Shown: positions 1-12,060, counted from the first letter of the stretch. The stretch is DNA of 64,000 nt from Tillus elongatus (GCA_964006375.1 OZ023265.1:172925443-172989442), one strand, 5' to 3'. The notes: generated by a model from the letters alone, not told the origin. Numbers and translations: made by a program.

Positions 1-862
1 CTAGGCCCCGTAGAATGCATATCTGGGTTTACTTTCAGTTTTTATCTGTTTGCATACATACAAGGTGTCGCATTTCCACGGTGAAGCTCAATATAATTGT
101 TATTACACAAGATATAAAAAGGGCTGATATGCAACAAGTTACTTATTTACTTTCTCTGATGCTTTGGCTGTAGTTTTAGTTAAGTTTATGGTTCAACGAT
201 CCATAGTTTGTAGCTAATCTTCGAACAAAAAATTCGTCAATGAGGAGGCCGCGACTTTAGAAATTTAAAAAGACGTTTTCAAATGAGCGCAAAATAGGCC
301 CCCTAGAATCCATATCCGGATTTACGTTTAGTTTTTATCTGTTTATATATATACAGGTGACGCTTTTCTACGGTATAGCTCAATATAATTATTATTATAC
401 AAGAGACGGGACCAAATTGGATAAGTTAATTATAGGGTGTCTCGAGCTGCATCTTATAAAATTATTTTGACAATCACAGGCTGGCCCATAAGGAGATCAC
501 CAACCCTCCAGTTTTTTACGAACACCCTTATTTTATTGCATTTTTATCGAAATATGTTTGTAAGAAAAAAATTCTAGACGCAGTAAATGCGTTTTGGTAG
601 CAAATTTTCATTAAATGCTTCAAATCTCAATAACTCAATTAGCTAGTAATCTAAGGTTTGTTGGCTAGGAAACCAACATTTTAGGTTTATTTTCGGAAAT
701 TGTTTGTACATTTTCAAACAATAAGTTATTTTGATAAAATATGACACATTGTTTCTACTATATAGGTTATACCGGTAACCAAATTGATGACATTAAAGAG
801 ACATATTTGCTATTAAAAGCATTTATATAAAAATTCACTTCCATAACGCAGTTGCTGCGTCC
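1..862 (-). repeat. TA-core repeat, long form, minus sense, entering from the left window edge
   Basis: Two successive right modules (about 1-120 and 240-370, each with CCCCNTAGAATNCATATC and a following CTGTTT...ATACA) are joined to an internal segment containing GACGC-TTT-CTACGG and a stretch about a rank of 'CAATATAATTNTTATTA'. The copy ends in a ~290-bp unit (574-862) that carries the family terminus inverted at both ends (CTAGACGCAGTAAATGCG and CATAACGCAGTTGCTGCGTCC). The same order occurs in the plus sense at 19.4, 24.5, 28.9 and 35.7 kb. No coding capacity is visible. Confidence 0.75.
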
Positions 863-984
863 AGACTTTTTTCGTGTAAGATAGACATCTAAATTTTGGT
901 ATGTAGTTTACTTTCAGCGAAGTTTTATTAAAAAAATCTCTATTAGAGTGTTATAGATGGTGATACTTTGCAAACATCTATATA

Positions 985-1482
<498 letters not shown>

Positions 1483-1487
1483 CAAAC

Positions 1488-1642
1488 GTTTTATTATGTA
1501 AACCTTGGTACCAAATTTGGTTACCATATGTGTTATTTTTGGAGAGAAAATTTTTTTCGAAAGAAAACTCAAAATTTATTCAAAAAACCTGATCCGATTT
1601 TCCAGGCCCAGTATTTTTTGAATTATCGGTGTGATATATACA
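1488..1642 (+). repeat. TA-core repeat, left module, interrupted by a mariner insertion
   Basis: The module contains ACCAAATTTGGTTACCA and CGATTTTCCAGG and reaches GAATTATCGGTGTGATATA, where other copies would enter (TA)n. Here mariner sequence starts instead (CAGGCTGATTCATAAG), and a (TA)n tract resumes after the mariner at 3131-3205. I read this as insertion into the TA core. Confidence 0.7.
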
Positions 1643-2042
1643 GGCTGATTCATAAGTGGTGACCAAAAATGAAACCTTATGTTCTTTGAACAATTTTAGA
1701 GAGGGTATGTCTTATAAAAAAAATTTCCTATAATGCTTTATCAAAAAGATACAGGGTGTTGAAGTTGAATTTCAAAAAATAAAATTTCCCAATTTTTTAA
1801 AAAGTAGCACACATTTTGCTGAAACTTCGCATGTGTAGGCTGCTATGTAAGGCGCGTATTCTACCATAACAATTGAATCGGCTAATCCAGCAGTGGTGCG
1901 CGTACCCACATGTCATTGGTTATCCCTCAAGAAAAAAACGGGTAATCCACTGATATTTTTTTATTTTTAATTTTTTGAATCTTACTTTCATTCGTGTACA
2001 AAATGACCCTCTTTATAATTTTCTGTACGACGCTTATTTTAC
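1643..2042. repeat. left long terminal inverted repeat of the mariner
   Basis: It matches the reverse complement of 2732-3131. Shared blocks include GATACAGGGTGTT, AAACTTCGCATGTGTAGGCTG, GGCGCGTATTCTACCATAAC and ATGTCATTNGTTATCCCTC. The arm ends at TGTACGACGCTTATTTTACG, right before the transposase remnant. Confidence 0.8.
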
Positions 2043-2049
2043 GTGGTAT

Positions 2050-2619
2050 TTATAATTCTCATAATGAGCATGTCTGGTCATTGGAAAATCCACATGCAAC
2101 AAGGACTCGCACATTTCAACATAGATTTTCCATTAATTTATGGTGTGGTATTTTTAACGGCTCACTGTTCATGGAAGTCCTGCCACAACGTTTAAATGAT
2201 CTTCGTACTTAGCGCTCCTAGAAAACGGTGCAGAAAACATTCTAGATGACATTCCACTAGCAACAAGAGGTATAATGTGGTACCAGCATGACGGTGCACC
2301 AGCGCATCATAGTCGAAACGTTGTTACATGGCTACATGAACATTATAATGAAAGATGGATTGGCAGAACTAGACCAATACATTGGCCTGCAAGATCACTG
2401 GACTGAAACTCACTTGACTTCTATCTTTGGGGTGATTTTAAGCGACTGGTCTACAGTGAACAAATAAATACACCAGAGCAGCTACAACAACTGATAAATA
2501 ATGCTTTTCGTCATATTCAAGCAACAATGAATCCTCAAGACACAAAATTTTCTATATTAAAAAGATTTGGTGCGTGTATTCAGGCGAATGGAGGCATTTG
2601 TGAACATTTATTGCAATGA
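2050..2619 (+). pseudogene. IS630/Tc1/mariner transposase, C-terminal remnant
   Basis: The remnant starts downstream of the first catalytic Asp, at EHVWSLENPHATR, followed by FSINLWCGIFNG. A disrupted stretch and a frame change follow near 2190-2230. The second catalytic Asp is in WYQHDGAPAHH. The third is in ARSLD, where a stop codon follows and NSLDFYLWGDF continues. There are 36 residues between the second and third Asp by my count. The frame ends at a TGA at 2617-2619. In the family this protein cuts and rejoins DNA at TA sites; this copy cannot, because the N-terminal half is missing and stops interrupt the rest. Its place between matched long TIRs marks it as the element's own gene. Confidence 0.85.
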
Positions 2620-2731
2620 ATAAATTACTATAAGCCTGATAAAAGTGTATCATTGCGATTTTATACAAAACAACGATTGGTTAAAAATCATGAACTGTGC
2701 TCTAAAACACTTACCTGATTCATTGCTTACT

Positions 2732-3126
2732 CGTAAAATAAGGGTCGTACAGAAAATTATCAAGAGAGTCATTTTGTTCACGAATGAAAGTAATATTCAA
2801 AAAATGAAAAAAAAATCATTGGCTTACCTGTTTTTTTCTTGAGGGATAACTAATGACATGTGGGTACGCGCGCCACTGCTGGATAAGCCGATTCAATTGT
2901 TATGGTAGAATACGCGCCTTACATAACAGCCTACACATGCGAAGTTTCAGCAAAATATATGTGCTACTTTTTAAAAAATTGGGAAATTTTATTATTTGAA
3001 ATTCAACTTTAACACCCTGTATCTTTTTAATTAAGCATTATAGGAAAATTTTTTATAAGACATACCCCCTCTAAAATTCCTTAAAGAATATGGGGTTTCA
3101 TTTTTGGTCACCACTTATGAATCACC

Positions 3127-3131
<5 letters not shown>
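2732..3131. repeat. right long terminal inverted repeat of the mariner
   Basis: It is the inverted partner of 1643-2042 and ends ATGAATCACCCTGTA at the border of the following (TA)n tract. A few single-base differences and short indels separate the arms, so insertion is not very recent. Confidence 0.8.

Positions 3132-3205
<74 letters not shown>
3131..3205. repeat. (TA)n microsatellite
   Basis: Pure TA dinucleotide of about 75 bp directly abutting the mariner right end. It is probably the rest of the TA core whose left module ends at 1642. Confidence 0.9.
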
Positions 3206-3208
<3 letters not shown>

Positions 3209-3560
3209 GTGTCCCAAATTGATGATGCGTGTATAGGGATCTCAGAAACTATAAGAGATAAAGAAACGGTTAAGTGGAGAAAGTTGTGAGCAATTTTATT
3301 ACCAATGCAAAGCTGCTTATCTGACTCCCCTAATTTTGTGGGTTTTTGAGATTTTTTGAAAATAAGAAAAATGGCGCATTTTTCCAAAGTGCTATAAGTT
3401 TTTATTTATCAAAATTTTTGAATTCTGTAAAAACATCTTCACAGCAACTTTTAACGTATTTAAGAATGCAATTATCTAGTCATATTTCATATTTATTCTT
3501 AAATAATCTCTAGGCGATTGTCATTTTATTTTCATATGGACGCCATATAGGATTTTGACA
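3206..3560 (+). repeat. unclassified repeat next to a (TA)n tract, copy 1
   Basis: The repeat begins GGTGTCCCAAATTGATGATG and contains TATAGGGATCTCAGAAACTAT and GACGCCATATAGGATTTTGAC. A shorter relative lies at 56246-56450, also directly after (TA)n. The leading GTGTCCC resembles mariner-type ends, but I see no matching right terminus. No coding sequence recognised. Confidence 0.55.
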
Positions 3561-3615
3561 GTCTAAAAAATACCATAATTTTTGCTTTTCAATGATGTAT
3601 CACAGTTTGCAAAAG

Positions 3616-3618
<3 letters not shown>

Positions 3619-3709
<91 letters not shown>

Positions 3710-3852
3710 CATACAAAAATTGGAACTGACCCCGGGTATGAGTTCGCGGGGTCCTAGTTCGCGCTCATCAGAAGAAATTTTAGTATAATTCAAAAGTCGA
3801 GATCTCCCCATTACTGATTTTTTTCTACGAAAATTCATTAAAAACGATGAAG
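3619..3852 (+). repeat. TA-core repeat, core and right module
   Basis: A (TA)n tract (about 3619-3708) is followed by GGAACTGACCCCGGGTATGAG, the GAGATCTCCCCATTA box and a degenerate end hairpin (ACTGATTTTTTTCTACGAAAATTCATTA). The left side is unrelated to the usual left module. Confidence 0.7.
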
Positions 3853-4700
3853 TTATTCTGACAAAATTTTGCACAAAAGCTGCAAAAGAAATAATATCCG
3901 CCTTAATTAAAGTTTCGCACGTTATAGAAAAAAAATTAGTTATAACCATTACGGAAGAAAATATACTTTGCTCATATTGTAAGAAAGTTACAGATGAAGC
4001 TAGTTAAAGCGTTTTAAAGAAACAAGAAGACTTAGTAATTCTTAAAAAAGTAATTACTTACCTACGATATGCTTTGATTTTTAAAGTTTAAAAATTTTCT
4101 TTGCTTTTTACATGCTTTCTAAGGCTTAAAAGGAAAATATATTACGAGTTGTTGATTACACCCTTTTTCATACGATTTGATTATATAAGAGCCAAAGTGT
4201 AAATAAAAATGCAAATTACAAATGCACAATGCATTTACTTTATCAAAAGTCGTATAATAGTTACCGCATATACCGATCGACCTATAATGTATAGCAAATA
4301 GTTAAAGAAAGAGTAGAAATGAAGTAAAATAGCACTAATATTGATTTAATTTTTTTTGCAGGTAAGCTTTATTTCTTCCTTAGTAGTATGGTAAGTAGTT
4401 TTAATAAATGGGATGAAGTTTGACATTAAAGTGAAATTTAATACCGATGAACAGATATTGGATGATTGCTATGAACAAGAAGAACGACAAATAAGCTAAG
4501 CTAATCAAGTGACGTTTAGTATAAAAATTTAGAAAGCTTTTATGGATACGATCTTTGCTTTAAATTATGTACTCCTTAAGTCCAAGTCTCTGCTTATAGC
4601 TAAAATAATTATATAATTACGAAAACCCAAAATCAGAAGTACTTAAGTGTAATTAAGTGTAAAAACACGGTGTTACCGAGGTTTTAATAGAAACACAAAA
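3853..4700. other. AT-rich stretch without recognised feature
   Basis: No open frame of note, no RNA gene and no repeat family seen elsewhere in the window. Low-complexity A/T sequence only. Confidence 0.5.
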
Positions 4701-5089
4701 TACCAGCTCAATTGAATTGATAAGTTCAAAAACAGCATTGGTCCAGAAAGTTAGTTTTTAGATATAAAAAAAAAACTTCATAGATTTGTTATTAATGAAA
4801 ATACAACTGTAGTATGTGCAGACAACTTATAGTACTCTTTAAAAGCAACCCCTCTGTGAAAAGTATTTTGAAAATAAAATAAATGAAACATAGCTACAAG
4901 CCAAAAAACAACGTGGACTTATACTGTTCTTGAATTCAATCAATTTTCACAAAGATAATTTTGTAGTTTTAATGACTTTAAATAGGAAAACGTCACTGAG
5001 CTTCATGAAAAACGAAATATATCAAATTAGATTTTATTTAGAAGCTTTACATAATATTTTCGCTTAGAAATATTGAATGTGGAATATGC

Positions 5090-5870
5090 TTTCAAGAAAG
5101 TGGATAGCTACTTTCAGTTCTCTTCATTATTAGTCGTTGTCGGCCAAGAAGCATCGTGGTAGTAGAAATACAAAGTCTCGCCAATTTCAGTACTTTCTTG
5201 ATATCGGTGATTTTTTTCGCTAATCGGAATGGATTCTTTATAGGCTGCCTGAATGGGAAGTGAAGGGGTCTAGGGATTTTTGTTTTAAAAGCTTCAAATT
5301 ATGGGGAATAAAACCATTGATACAGACATACGTGGTTTTATATTCTGGGGTCGAACTGTCGTAGACAAACTGCTTGAAGTTGGAAACTGTGAAAGCTTCT
5401 GCATTATTGCCTCGAAACCCAAATCGTTCTTTTTTAGCTGTGGGGCCACCAGTTTTTAAAATCGATAACGTCTTTGTAAGTTATGGTTTTCACAGCAAAC
5501 AGGTTCTTTTCTCTGCAAGTTATCATTATATCTTCATACCCTTCTGGCTAGTTAACCCTGTCATGATGACTCATTAATCTCTGGAATGTTCTAAAGTCCC
5601 TGTTATTGGGCAGTAATAAATGTCCTCTCACAGGAAAATGGTGGTATGTTTTCTTAAAACGCCGAGATCTCTCTAGTGCCAGAAGGAATCAAACCACAGT
5701 GTTATTACGATTTTGTCCTGGACATCCATGAGGAAATATGTGTAGTCCGCTGATATCTGCGGAAATGTGAGATTGTATGTAATCGTTTAGAAAGGTACAT
5801 ACTCCATCTGGACCCTTCCGAGCCTGACGTTCATGACAAGTATAAAAGATGGCCAGCATTACTTGTCATA
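5090..5870 (-). pseudogene. DUF7869-like (transposon-associated) protein, decayed C-terminal part
   Basis: One minus-strand frame from about 5865 downward reads MLAIFYTCHERQARKGPDGV, then HISADISGLHIFPHGCPGQN, RNNTVV(stop)F, FPVRGHLLLPNNRDF and VIDFKNWWPHS, with in-frame TGA and TAG stops. A frame change leads to NFKQFVYDSSTPEY and DIKKVLKL. I recognise the 'HIF.DGCPGQNKNN...FPVRGH' signature of a large repetitive insect protein family annotated as DUF7869 or similar, thought to have a DDE/RNase H-like fold. The Asp expected before GCPGQN is His here, so the copy should be inactive even without the stops. Family naming is from memory of the motif and needs a profile search. Confidence 0.65.
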
Positions 5871-5904
5871 TTATGGATCCCGAATGCATACACGCACAGC
5901 TAAA

Positions 5905-5933
5905 AACAGTACAAGTCCAGGACTTGTACTGTT
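5905..5933. repeat. perfect 14-bp inverted repeat with a 1-nt spacer
   Basis: AACAGTACAAGTCC is followed by A and then its exact reverse complement GGACTTGTACTGTT. It lies just outside the DUF7869-like pseudogene. It could be a subterminal binding site of that element or a folded RNA end; function unknown. Confidence 0.7.
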
Positions 5934-6160
5934 CTTCAACTCAGCGCCATAAATACGCAATGCGTAGCGAGATAACGGTAGGGTATAGAGTACTGTTCTT
6001 CAGCGCAATCGATAGAGAGACAGATTTTAAATACTTTGGCTATGTCAATTAAAAACCGATATTTTTGGAGCTATACTGTTTTTGAACTCACCTATTCAAT
6101 TGATAGTTTTGAGATTTTTGGCGGACCATGTTACTTGATTTTTCAATCATGCTGTTAGTG

Positions 6161-7440
6161 TAACGGGTGGGCCATTGAAGATTTGGAATTTGAATCGGCT
6201 ATAAACAAAAACAAATGAATATTTTTTTCAAAGTTATGAGTGAACCTTTCCATCTAGGAATGGAAGACATCATTCAAATGACTGCCAGGGCTAGCCTTAC
6301 AATACCCCATTCGATCAGTCCAATTTTTCAGTATATTTTCGATTGTTTGGGCCTCTATTTCGTCAATGGCAACTTCGATTTCATGTTTCAAGTCGTCAAT
6401 CGTCACTGAATGGTTAGCGTAACACCTGTCCTTAACGGCTCCTCACAAAAAAAGGTCCAACGGAGTCAAATCGCAGCTTCGAGATGGCCAATTGACATCA
6501 GCATTTCGGCTGATTATGCGATTTTCGAAAACAGTGCGCAAAAGAGCGATTGTTACGTTGGCTGTGTGGCACGTTGCGCCGTCCTGTTAAAACCCAATGT
6601 CGTCTATGTCATACTCTTTAATTTTGGGAAACAAAAAATCTCTTAGCATGGCGCGGTAGCGATCGCCATTCACCGTAACTGCGTTTCCTTGCTCATTTTC
6701 AAAGAAAAATGACCCAATAATGCCGCCAGACCAAAATCCGCACCAGACAGTCAATAGTTGTGGATGCACTGGTTTCCTCATGATGACGTGTGGATTTTCT
6801 AAGCCCCGGATATGACAATTTTGCTTATTGACGTATCCTCCGAGGTAGAAATGAGCTTCATCTGAAAAGATGATTTTTCGGTAAAAATGCTCATCTTCGA
6901 TCAAGCGGTCTTCGGCCCATTGAGCAAACCGAAAACGCATCGGATGGTCATGCGGCTTCAGCTCTTGCACTAATTGAACTTTGTACGCATTCATACTGAC
7001 ATTTTTATGCAACATTCTTCTCAAAGAAGTGCGTGAAATATTCAATTCTTGAGAACGATGACGAGTTGATGTTGATGGTTGTTCACGCACACTCTGAGCA
7101 ACAGTAGCAATGTTTTCGGTTGAGCGCACTGGAAGAGTACGTACACGGGTCGTTTTATCCAACAACGATTCAGTTTCATGAACTCGCTTCACAAATTGAT
7201 CCACAAACTGCATTTTTGGCACATCCTTTTTGTCAAATTTTTTTCGTAAATTTCTTACAGTTTGAGTAGAAGACTCACCACTTTAGAAATAAGTTTTTAG
7301 TATTTCCCAACTTTGTTCAAGCGAAAAGCGACCTATTTCATAAATGTCAAACATAAAACTAACTTTCTGTCAAATCGGAAATGCCATAAAGTCTTCCAAC
7401 CTCAAAATAACCTTCCAACCGTTAGATGCCCCACCTTTTA
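6161..7440 (-). mobile_element. mariner-like element, near full length, inactive
   Basis: The outer ends are inverted and similar: TAACGGGTGGGCCAT on the left, and TAAAAGGTGGGGCATC when the right end is reverse-complemented. About 1.28 kb encloses one transposase reading frame on the minus strand. The TA at each edge fits the TA target rule of the superfamily. TIR identity is modest, so I give the ends as approximate. Confidence 0.65.
6254..7354 (-). pseudogene. mariner-like transposase, full-length frame with three stops
   Basis: Reading from ATG at 7352-7354 (MFDIYEIGRFSLEQSWEIL) to TAG at 6254-6256 gives 366 codons with no frameshift and three in-frame stops. They are at codon 24, at the Gln before QDGATCH (CAA to TAA) and at the Trp of LFLWG (TGG to TGA). 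The N-terminal helix-turn-helix part contains SGESSTQTVRNLRKKF. The first catalytic Asp is in KIIFSDEAHF, the second in QDGATCHTA and the third in SRSCDLTPLD, with 36 residues between the last two. The family makes cut-and-paste transposases that bind the TIRs and act as dimers. The C-to-T and G-to-A type of the stops fits simple point decay after insertion. Confidence 0.85.
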
Positions 7441-8229
7441 TTAGATAAATAGTTGTTAGTTAACTCACCTAGAAAATTTACATCTTTGTTAACGTTTGGT
7501 CACTGGCTAAAAAATAAGCCCAGATACACTTTATTATACACACTTTATATTAACCAATATGTACATGCAAGTATGTCGATTCTGATCTACAACACAGCTC
7601 TTTGGTCCTTCAAACCTTACGAACTCAACATTTTATGGTGTCGCGCTAGGAGAAGTAGCTTCCCGTCTTGCGGCGCTGAATATTGAATATCTTGGATAAA
7701 TTTGATATCCGGATTAGATTTTCCTTGAAACATCAATTTTCCATTGAGAACATTTTTGTATTTTAGAAAATAGTAATTGCCTCAACGAAATTAATAAAGA
7801 CTATTCTATGCAGTAACTCCTAAATTTTTAGCTTATCCGAAAATTCAGCTGTAAGCATATAATTTTCTTTTTTCCCTGTTCGGGCTAAACAAGGGCATAT
7901 TATTAAAGGTTTTTGTATCAAAATAATGCTGCGAATTGAATCGTATCTTTCACATAGCTGTGATAATCTACTCTTCTCAGAAAGACATTCTCATGTAATG
8001 AATTTAAGGCCCATGACTTGACCACAAAGAAAATATTCGTATGCCTCTACTCATGAACTTCTGAATCGTTATATTACTCGAAATTTAACGGACCAATATC
8101 AATTTTCACCAAACCACCCCTCATTTATCTCCTACCTCCCAAAGCCATCTCACCCAAAAATAATTAGACCCGCTCTTTGTTGGGTGCTAACTAGATACCA
8201 AATTTGAAGATGATTTGTCAATTAGTTCG
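7441..8229. other. spacer without recognised feature
   Basis: No gene-like open frame. The last ~130 bp (from about 8095) lead into the tetranucleotide-rich tract and may be part of the same repeat. Confidence 0.5.
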
Positions 8230-8305
8230 AAAGTTATTGCGCCTATTAACAGACAGACCTACAGACCGACAGACAGACCGACTGACAGACTGACAGACAA
8301 AAAAA
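8230..8305. repeat. (ACAG/CAGACCGA) short tandem tract
   Basis: Imperfect tandem ACAGACAGACC / GACAGACTGAC units follow AGTTCGAAAGTTATTGCGCC. Such tetranucleotide tails often end dispersed repeats. It abuts the 3' truncation point of the LINE on the minus strand. Confidence 0.6.
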
Positions 8306-8339
8306 AATCGTTCCAGAATCAAGTTTTCTATATGTCTTG

Positions 8340-10430
8340 AGACTTTTTACGCCGTTTTAGAAAAAAAATTCCAAATTTCTGTCGTATAGCTCTCTTCTGA
8401 ATGGAGTCCAGGATAGCGAGTTTAGAAGCGGCAGCGGCACCCCAGACGTGGGAGCAGTATTCGAGATTTGGCCTTATTTGTGAAATATATAGGGTATTGA
8501 GATTAGCTGGTGAAAAGTATTTGCGAGCCCGGAAGAGGAAACCTAATTTCTTAGCAGCCGCTTCTGCAATTGATGTGACATGTTGGTGCCAGTTGAGATT
8601 TCGATCCACAGAAATGCCAACAAGTGAAAAGGACTCATTACTTTGAATAACGTGGTTGTTTATTGTGATGGGTCTAGGGCTGGTGTATCTTATGAGAAAG
8701 AAAGCAATATTGAGATTTGGTGGGGTTGAATTGTACAGGATTTCTACTTTCTCAGTCTAATATTTTTTGGAGATCCACGGAGACAGAACCCTCCAAGAGT
8801 CTGCGATCCTCATCTAATTGGGCTAAAGAGACAGGCTTATAATATTGTATATTTGAGTGGAGGGTGCTGTCGTCCGCGTAACTGTAAACTAGGTTGGATG
8901 TGATAGAGAGGTGGTCTTTGATGTGGAGAAGAAACATAGTATAGGCTAAAGCTGAACCTGGAGGAACTCCTCCATTAATTGGATACAGTTTAGAGGAATG
9001 GCCATCCACGACAACAGAAATGCTCCGGTTTGAGAGGAAATTTGCTGTCCAGGTTCAGAGTTTTGGTGGTAGGCCATAGGCCGGAGGTTTATTAAGCAGC
9101 GCTACGTTCCAGACCTAGTCGAATGCTTTGGATATGCCTTGAGCGACAATCTGGGATTCAATGTGTAGTTCCATAGACTTGTTTCAAGAATGGGTGACAA
9201 AGGAAATGAGGTCGGCAATTGATCTGCGCTGACGGAATCCATACTGCCTGCCGTGGATTAAACTATGTTTTTCAGGAAATTTAAGTAATTCGGTGTTTAT
9301 ATACTTTTCCATCACTTTAGAGACGACTGAAAGTAGATAAATAAGCCTGTAGTTGCTAGGAAGCACTTTGGATCCTTTCTTGGGGACGGGTTGTACTCTA
9401 GCAGTTTTCCAGTTACTAGGGAATATGCCTCAATTGTAAGATGTCTGAAATAGACGAGTGAGGATAGGAGCAAGTTCTGGTGCGCATCTTTTGAGGACAA
9501 TTGCTTGGATCTCGTCAAGGCCAGAGGCTTTCCTGGTATTAAGAGAAGAGAACATCATTCGTACCTTTTTAGTTTTGAAAATGATATCCGTCATTTTATC
9601 TGCAACATTGGGGACTATTGGTGGTTGAACATTTGGAGGTGGGTTGAGAGTAGAATTGCCGGAGAACAACGACGCAAAAAGCTAAGCGTTGCCCAGGACG
9701 GTAGAAACAATTTCATCCCCTGAGACAAGAGGTGGGTTCGTGCTCTTGCAGAAATTATTCCCAATAGATTTAGCAAGAGTCCAGAAGGGTTTGCTGCCGT
9801 TGGAGCTTAAGAGGACTTTGTTTTTGATATGGTTATTAAACGAGTTTTTCCCTCAGAAAGAATGCGGACATAGCGGTTTCTTGCGTCGTTAAATGCTTGA
9901 CGATTTTGTTGACTGGGATTGTTTATAAGCGTTTTGTGAGCTTTGACCTTTTTAAGTCTGGCCTTCTCATAGGATTTAGAGAACCAGTGCTTTTGAGTGG
10001 CTGAAGAGGTTTTATGTGTAAGTGGAATAAATAATTACATGCCAGCTTGGATAATTCCGGTGAGATACAGAGGGGTCAAGATGAGAGAAGCAGACAGACG
10101 CCCATGGAAATGAGGAAAAATAATCCCGCATTTCGTCCCAGTTGACGGAGTTGTAGTGCCAAACGATATGTGTGTGTGTGATGACTGTGTGACCACGGGT
10201 TGCATTGCGCAGGAAGCAGTAACCATGCCGTGGTCTGAGCGACCAAGGGGGGGCAGTGACTGATATCTTACTGATATCTTATAGCATTCAGGTTTTGTAG
10301 TAAGAAGGAGATCCAAGGGATGTGAGCTCTGTGTTGAGATGCGAGGAAAGTAAGTAGGTTGCTGAACCATATTGGCTAAAGAATTGCTGACTGCAAAGGC
10401 ATCCACTGCTAATCGGCTGATTTTATAATT
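8340..10430 (-). pseudogene. CR1/Jockey-type LINE, endonuclease end to reverse transcriptase, decayed
   Basis: From 10430 downward the minus strand encodes the end of an AP endonuclease (SHPLDLLLTTKPE, then LGRSDHGMV). It continues into reverse transcriptase with KASGLDEI, VPKKGSKVLPSNYRLIYLL, QYGFRQRRSIADLI, a damaged ISKAFD block, GVPPGSALA, the catalytic YADDSTLH and FNPTKSQYCFLSHK. Multiple stops and frameshifts are present, and GVPQGS has become GVPPGS. The coding match stops at about 8395 in the QKRA region, so the 3' end is missing or replaced. It is the same family as 17856-19095 and 49876-50428. LINE ORF2 normally nicks DNA and primes reverse transcription at the target. Confidence 0.85.
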
Positions 10431-12060
10431 GCAGCTGTGAATAGAGAATCAAAGGAGGTCTTCAAAAAGGTGCCACCTCCTTTCCCATTTCAAATTAAGG
10501 GGGAAAAATATGTACAGCATGCTTTGCGAAGATTTCACGGAACCTAGATGCTTTCGGCGTGTTTCATTACCCTGTAAGATTCTTTGCGGAGGCTAAGCTC
10601 TTTGGTCAGTTTTGAGTCAAATTTTTCCATGAAAAATTGCAAATTTTCTTTTCGAAAATGCTCTCACTTAATTTTCAAGAAATTTAACTCATATGCTGGC
10701 TTGAAGTTACACATGCAATCTGCCAAAATTCAGTTTTGCTAAATAATTGAAATTTAAGTTTTTCCAAAATGGAATTTAACACAATTTGAAAAATACCGCG
10801 AATGATATTCGTTGTTGTTAAAAAGATACATTACTGTGCCATATTGAGTTAAATTGAATGAATGATAGATATACTAATTATTGATTTGGTCAATGTCAGT
10901 GTTTCTAACCCACTGAATAACAGGATTTGAGTAATTTTTCTTATTGAAATGATAGAAAAAATTCAGACGCTTTAGAGTGAATTGCTACCTAAATTCAACA
11001 TAGATAAGTATACACAGGTTTAGGAGATAAAGTATGTTGCATGATGAATTACAAAACTAATGAAAATTCGACACTATCACGCACATGTGCGGCCCGATTT
11101 TTTTTTAAGTCGATGTACATATTCTGTGGGATATTAAATCATACATTTTACTGCAGACTCCAGGTTTTCTGTTTACATGCTGAAAATTATACTATTTAAA
11201 AATTAACATGGGGTGTTAATTTTAGGACCCCATACTACATTTTTTTCCAAGAGATTACTACTACCCCAAGTTATTGTGGTCCGAATTTTATTGCAGTGTC
11301 TGGTTGTTTTCAAAATATTTATTGTAACAGTTTAAATAATTTACTCGGTACAACAATATAGTTAGTTTAATACATTTTTTCTGTCATTATAATGCAAACA
11401 GGCGGCTATAACTGAGATCTAATTAAAATCATGACTTATGGACATTTTAAAGCCACCAACACAACACTATTGGTATGACCGAGCAAAACGCGAACAGCAC
11501 AAGTCTGAAGTTAGAACTAGGACAGCCGGCAGGTATAGACGACTGTCAAAATCAATTCATTCAACTTGTTACATCAAAGTCGTTATGGTTCTAGTTGTGG
11601 TGAATATTGTTTTCAATGTTACAATCTAGAATAAAGCTGGACGGCAAGCCGTATAAAATTATAACGGTTCATTGAATGTTTATCATCGGAGAGCTGACTC
11701 GCTGGATTTGGGTGGATTAACAATACGTACTTTACATTTCTGGATATAATTTGTATTTGCCTGTACTCAGTGTAGCAAAAGAAAACTTTATGCGTTGTAT
11801 ATGTCTATTCAATAGTAGCTTTACCACAAGCAAATTTATGGATCGAAAGTTATTGTCTATACTGACACCTTGGATTAAAAGACTATTAATTAATGAAGCT
11901 TGTGACTGTTCAAAATCATCACTGAAAAAATAGGTTTCTGAAACTCCCATTAAATTTGATGTGAGGAATTTATTTTTTTAGCAAATTTCCACCACATAAT
12001 TCGACAAGAGATGTCAGCGTGAATTAAACCCGCTGAAACCCATATTCAGGGTTTGTTAAA
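10431..12060. other. 1.6 kb AT-rich spacer without recognised gene
   Basis: Only short chance frames. Around 10440-10800 poly-A/T blocks recall the prose of the TA-core repeats but without diagnostic boxes. I see no RNA gene. Confidence 0.45.

Larger units (their letters stand above)
1643..3131 (+). mobile_element. mariner-like element with ~400-bp terminal inverted repeats
   Basis: The two ends are inverted copies of each other over about 400 bp (1643-2042 and 2732-3131). The outer sequence is C(A/G)GG(C/G)TGATTCATAAGTGG on both sides, and the arms look over 90% identical by eye. Between the arms lies a 3' transposase remnant. The element is flanked by TATA on the left and (TA)n on the right, as expected for TA target use. 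Mariner TIRs are commonly much shorter, so these arms are unusually long. Internal deletion of the 5' half of the transposase probably brought the left arm next to the coding remnant. Confidence 0.8.
4709..6099. mobile_element. possible DNA transposon: inverted motifs around a DUF7869-like pseudogene
   Basis: A motif at 4709-4736 (TCAATTGAATTGATAAGTTC, then AAAAACAG) recurs inverted at about 6068-6099 (CTGTTTTTGAACTC, then ATTCAATTGAT). Shorter versions of TACTGTTCTTGAA occur inside near 4922, 5928 and 5990. Flanking motifs around a decayed DDE-like coding region suggest a transposon with subterminal repeats. I cannot define termini or a target duplication, so the boundaries are tentative. 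Confidence 0.35.
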
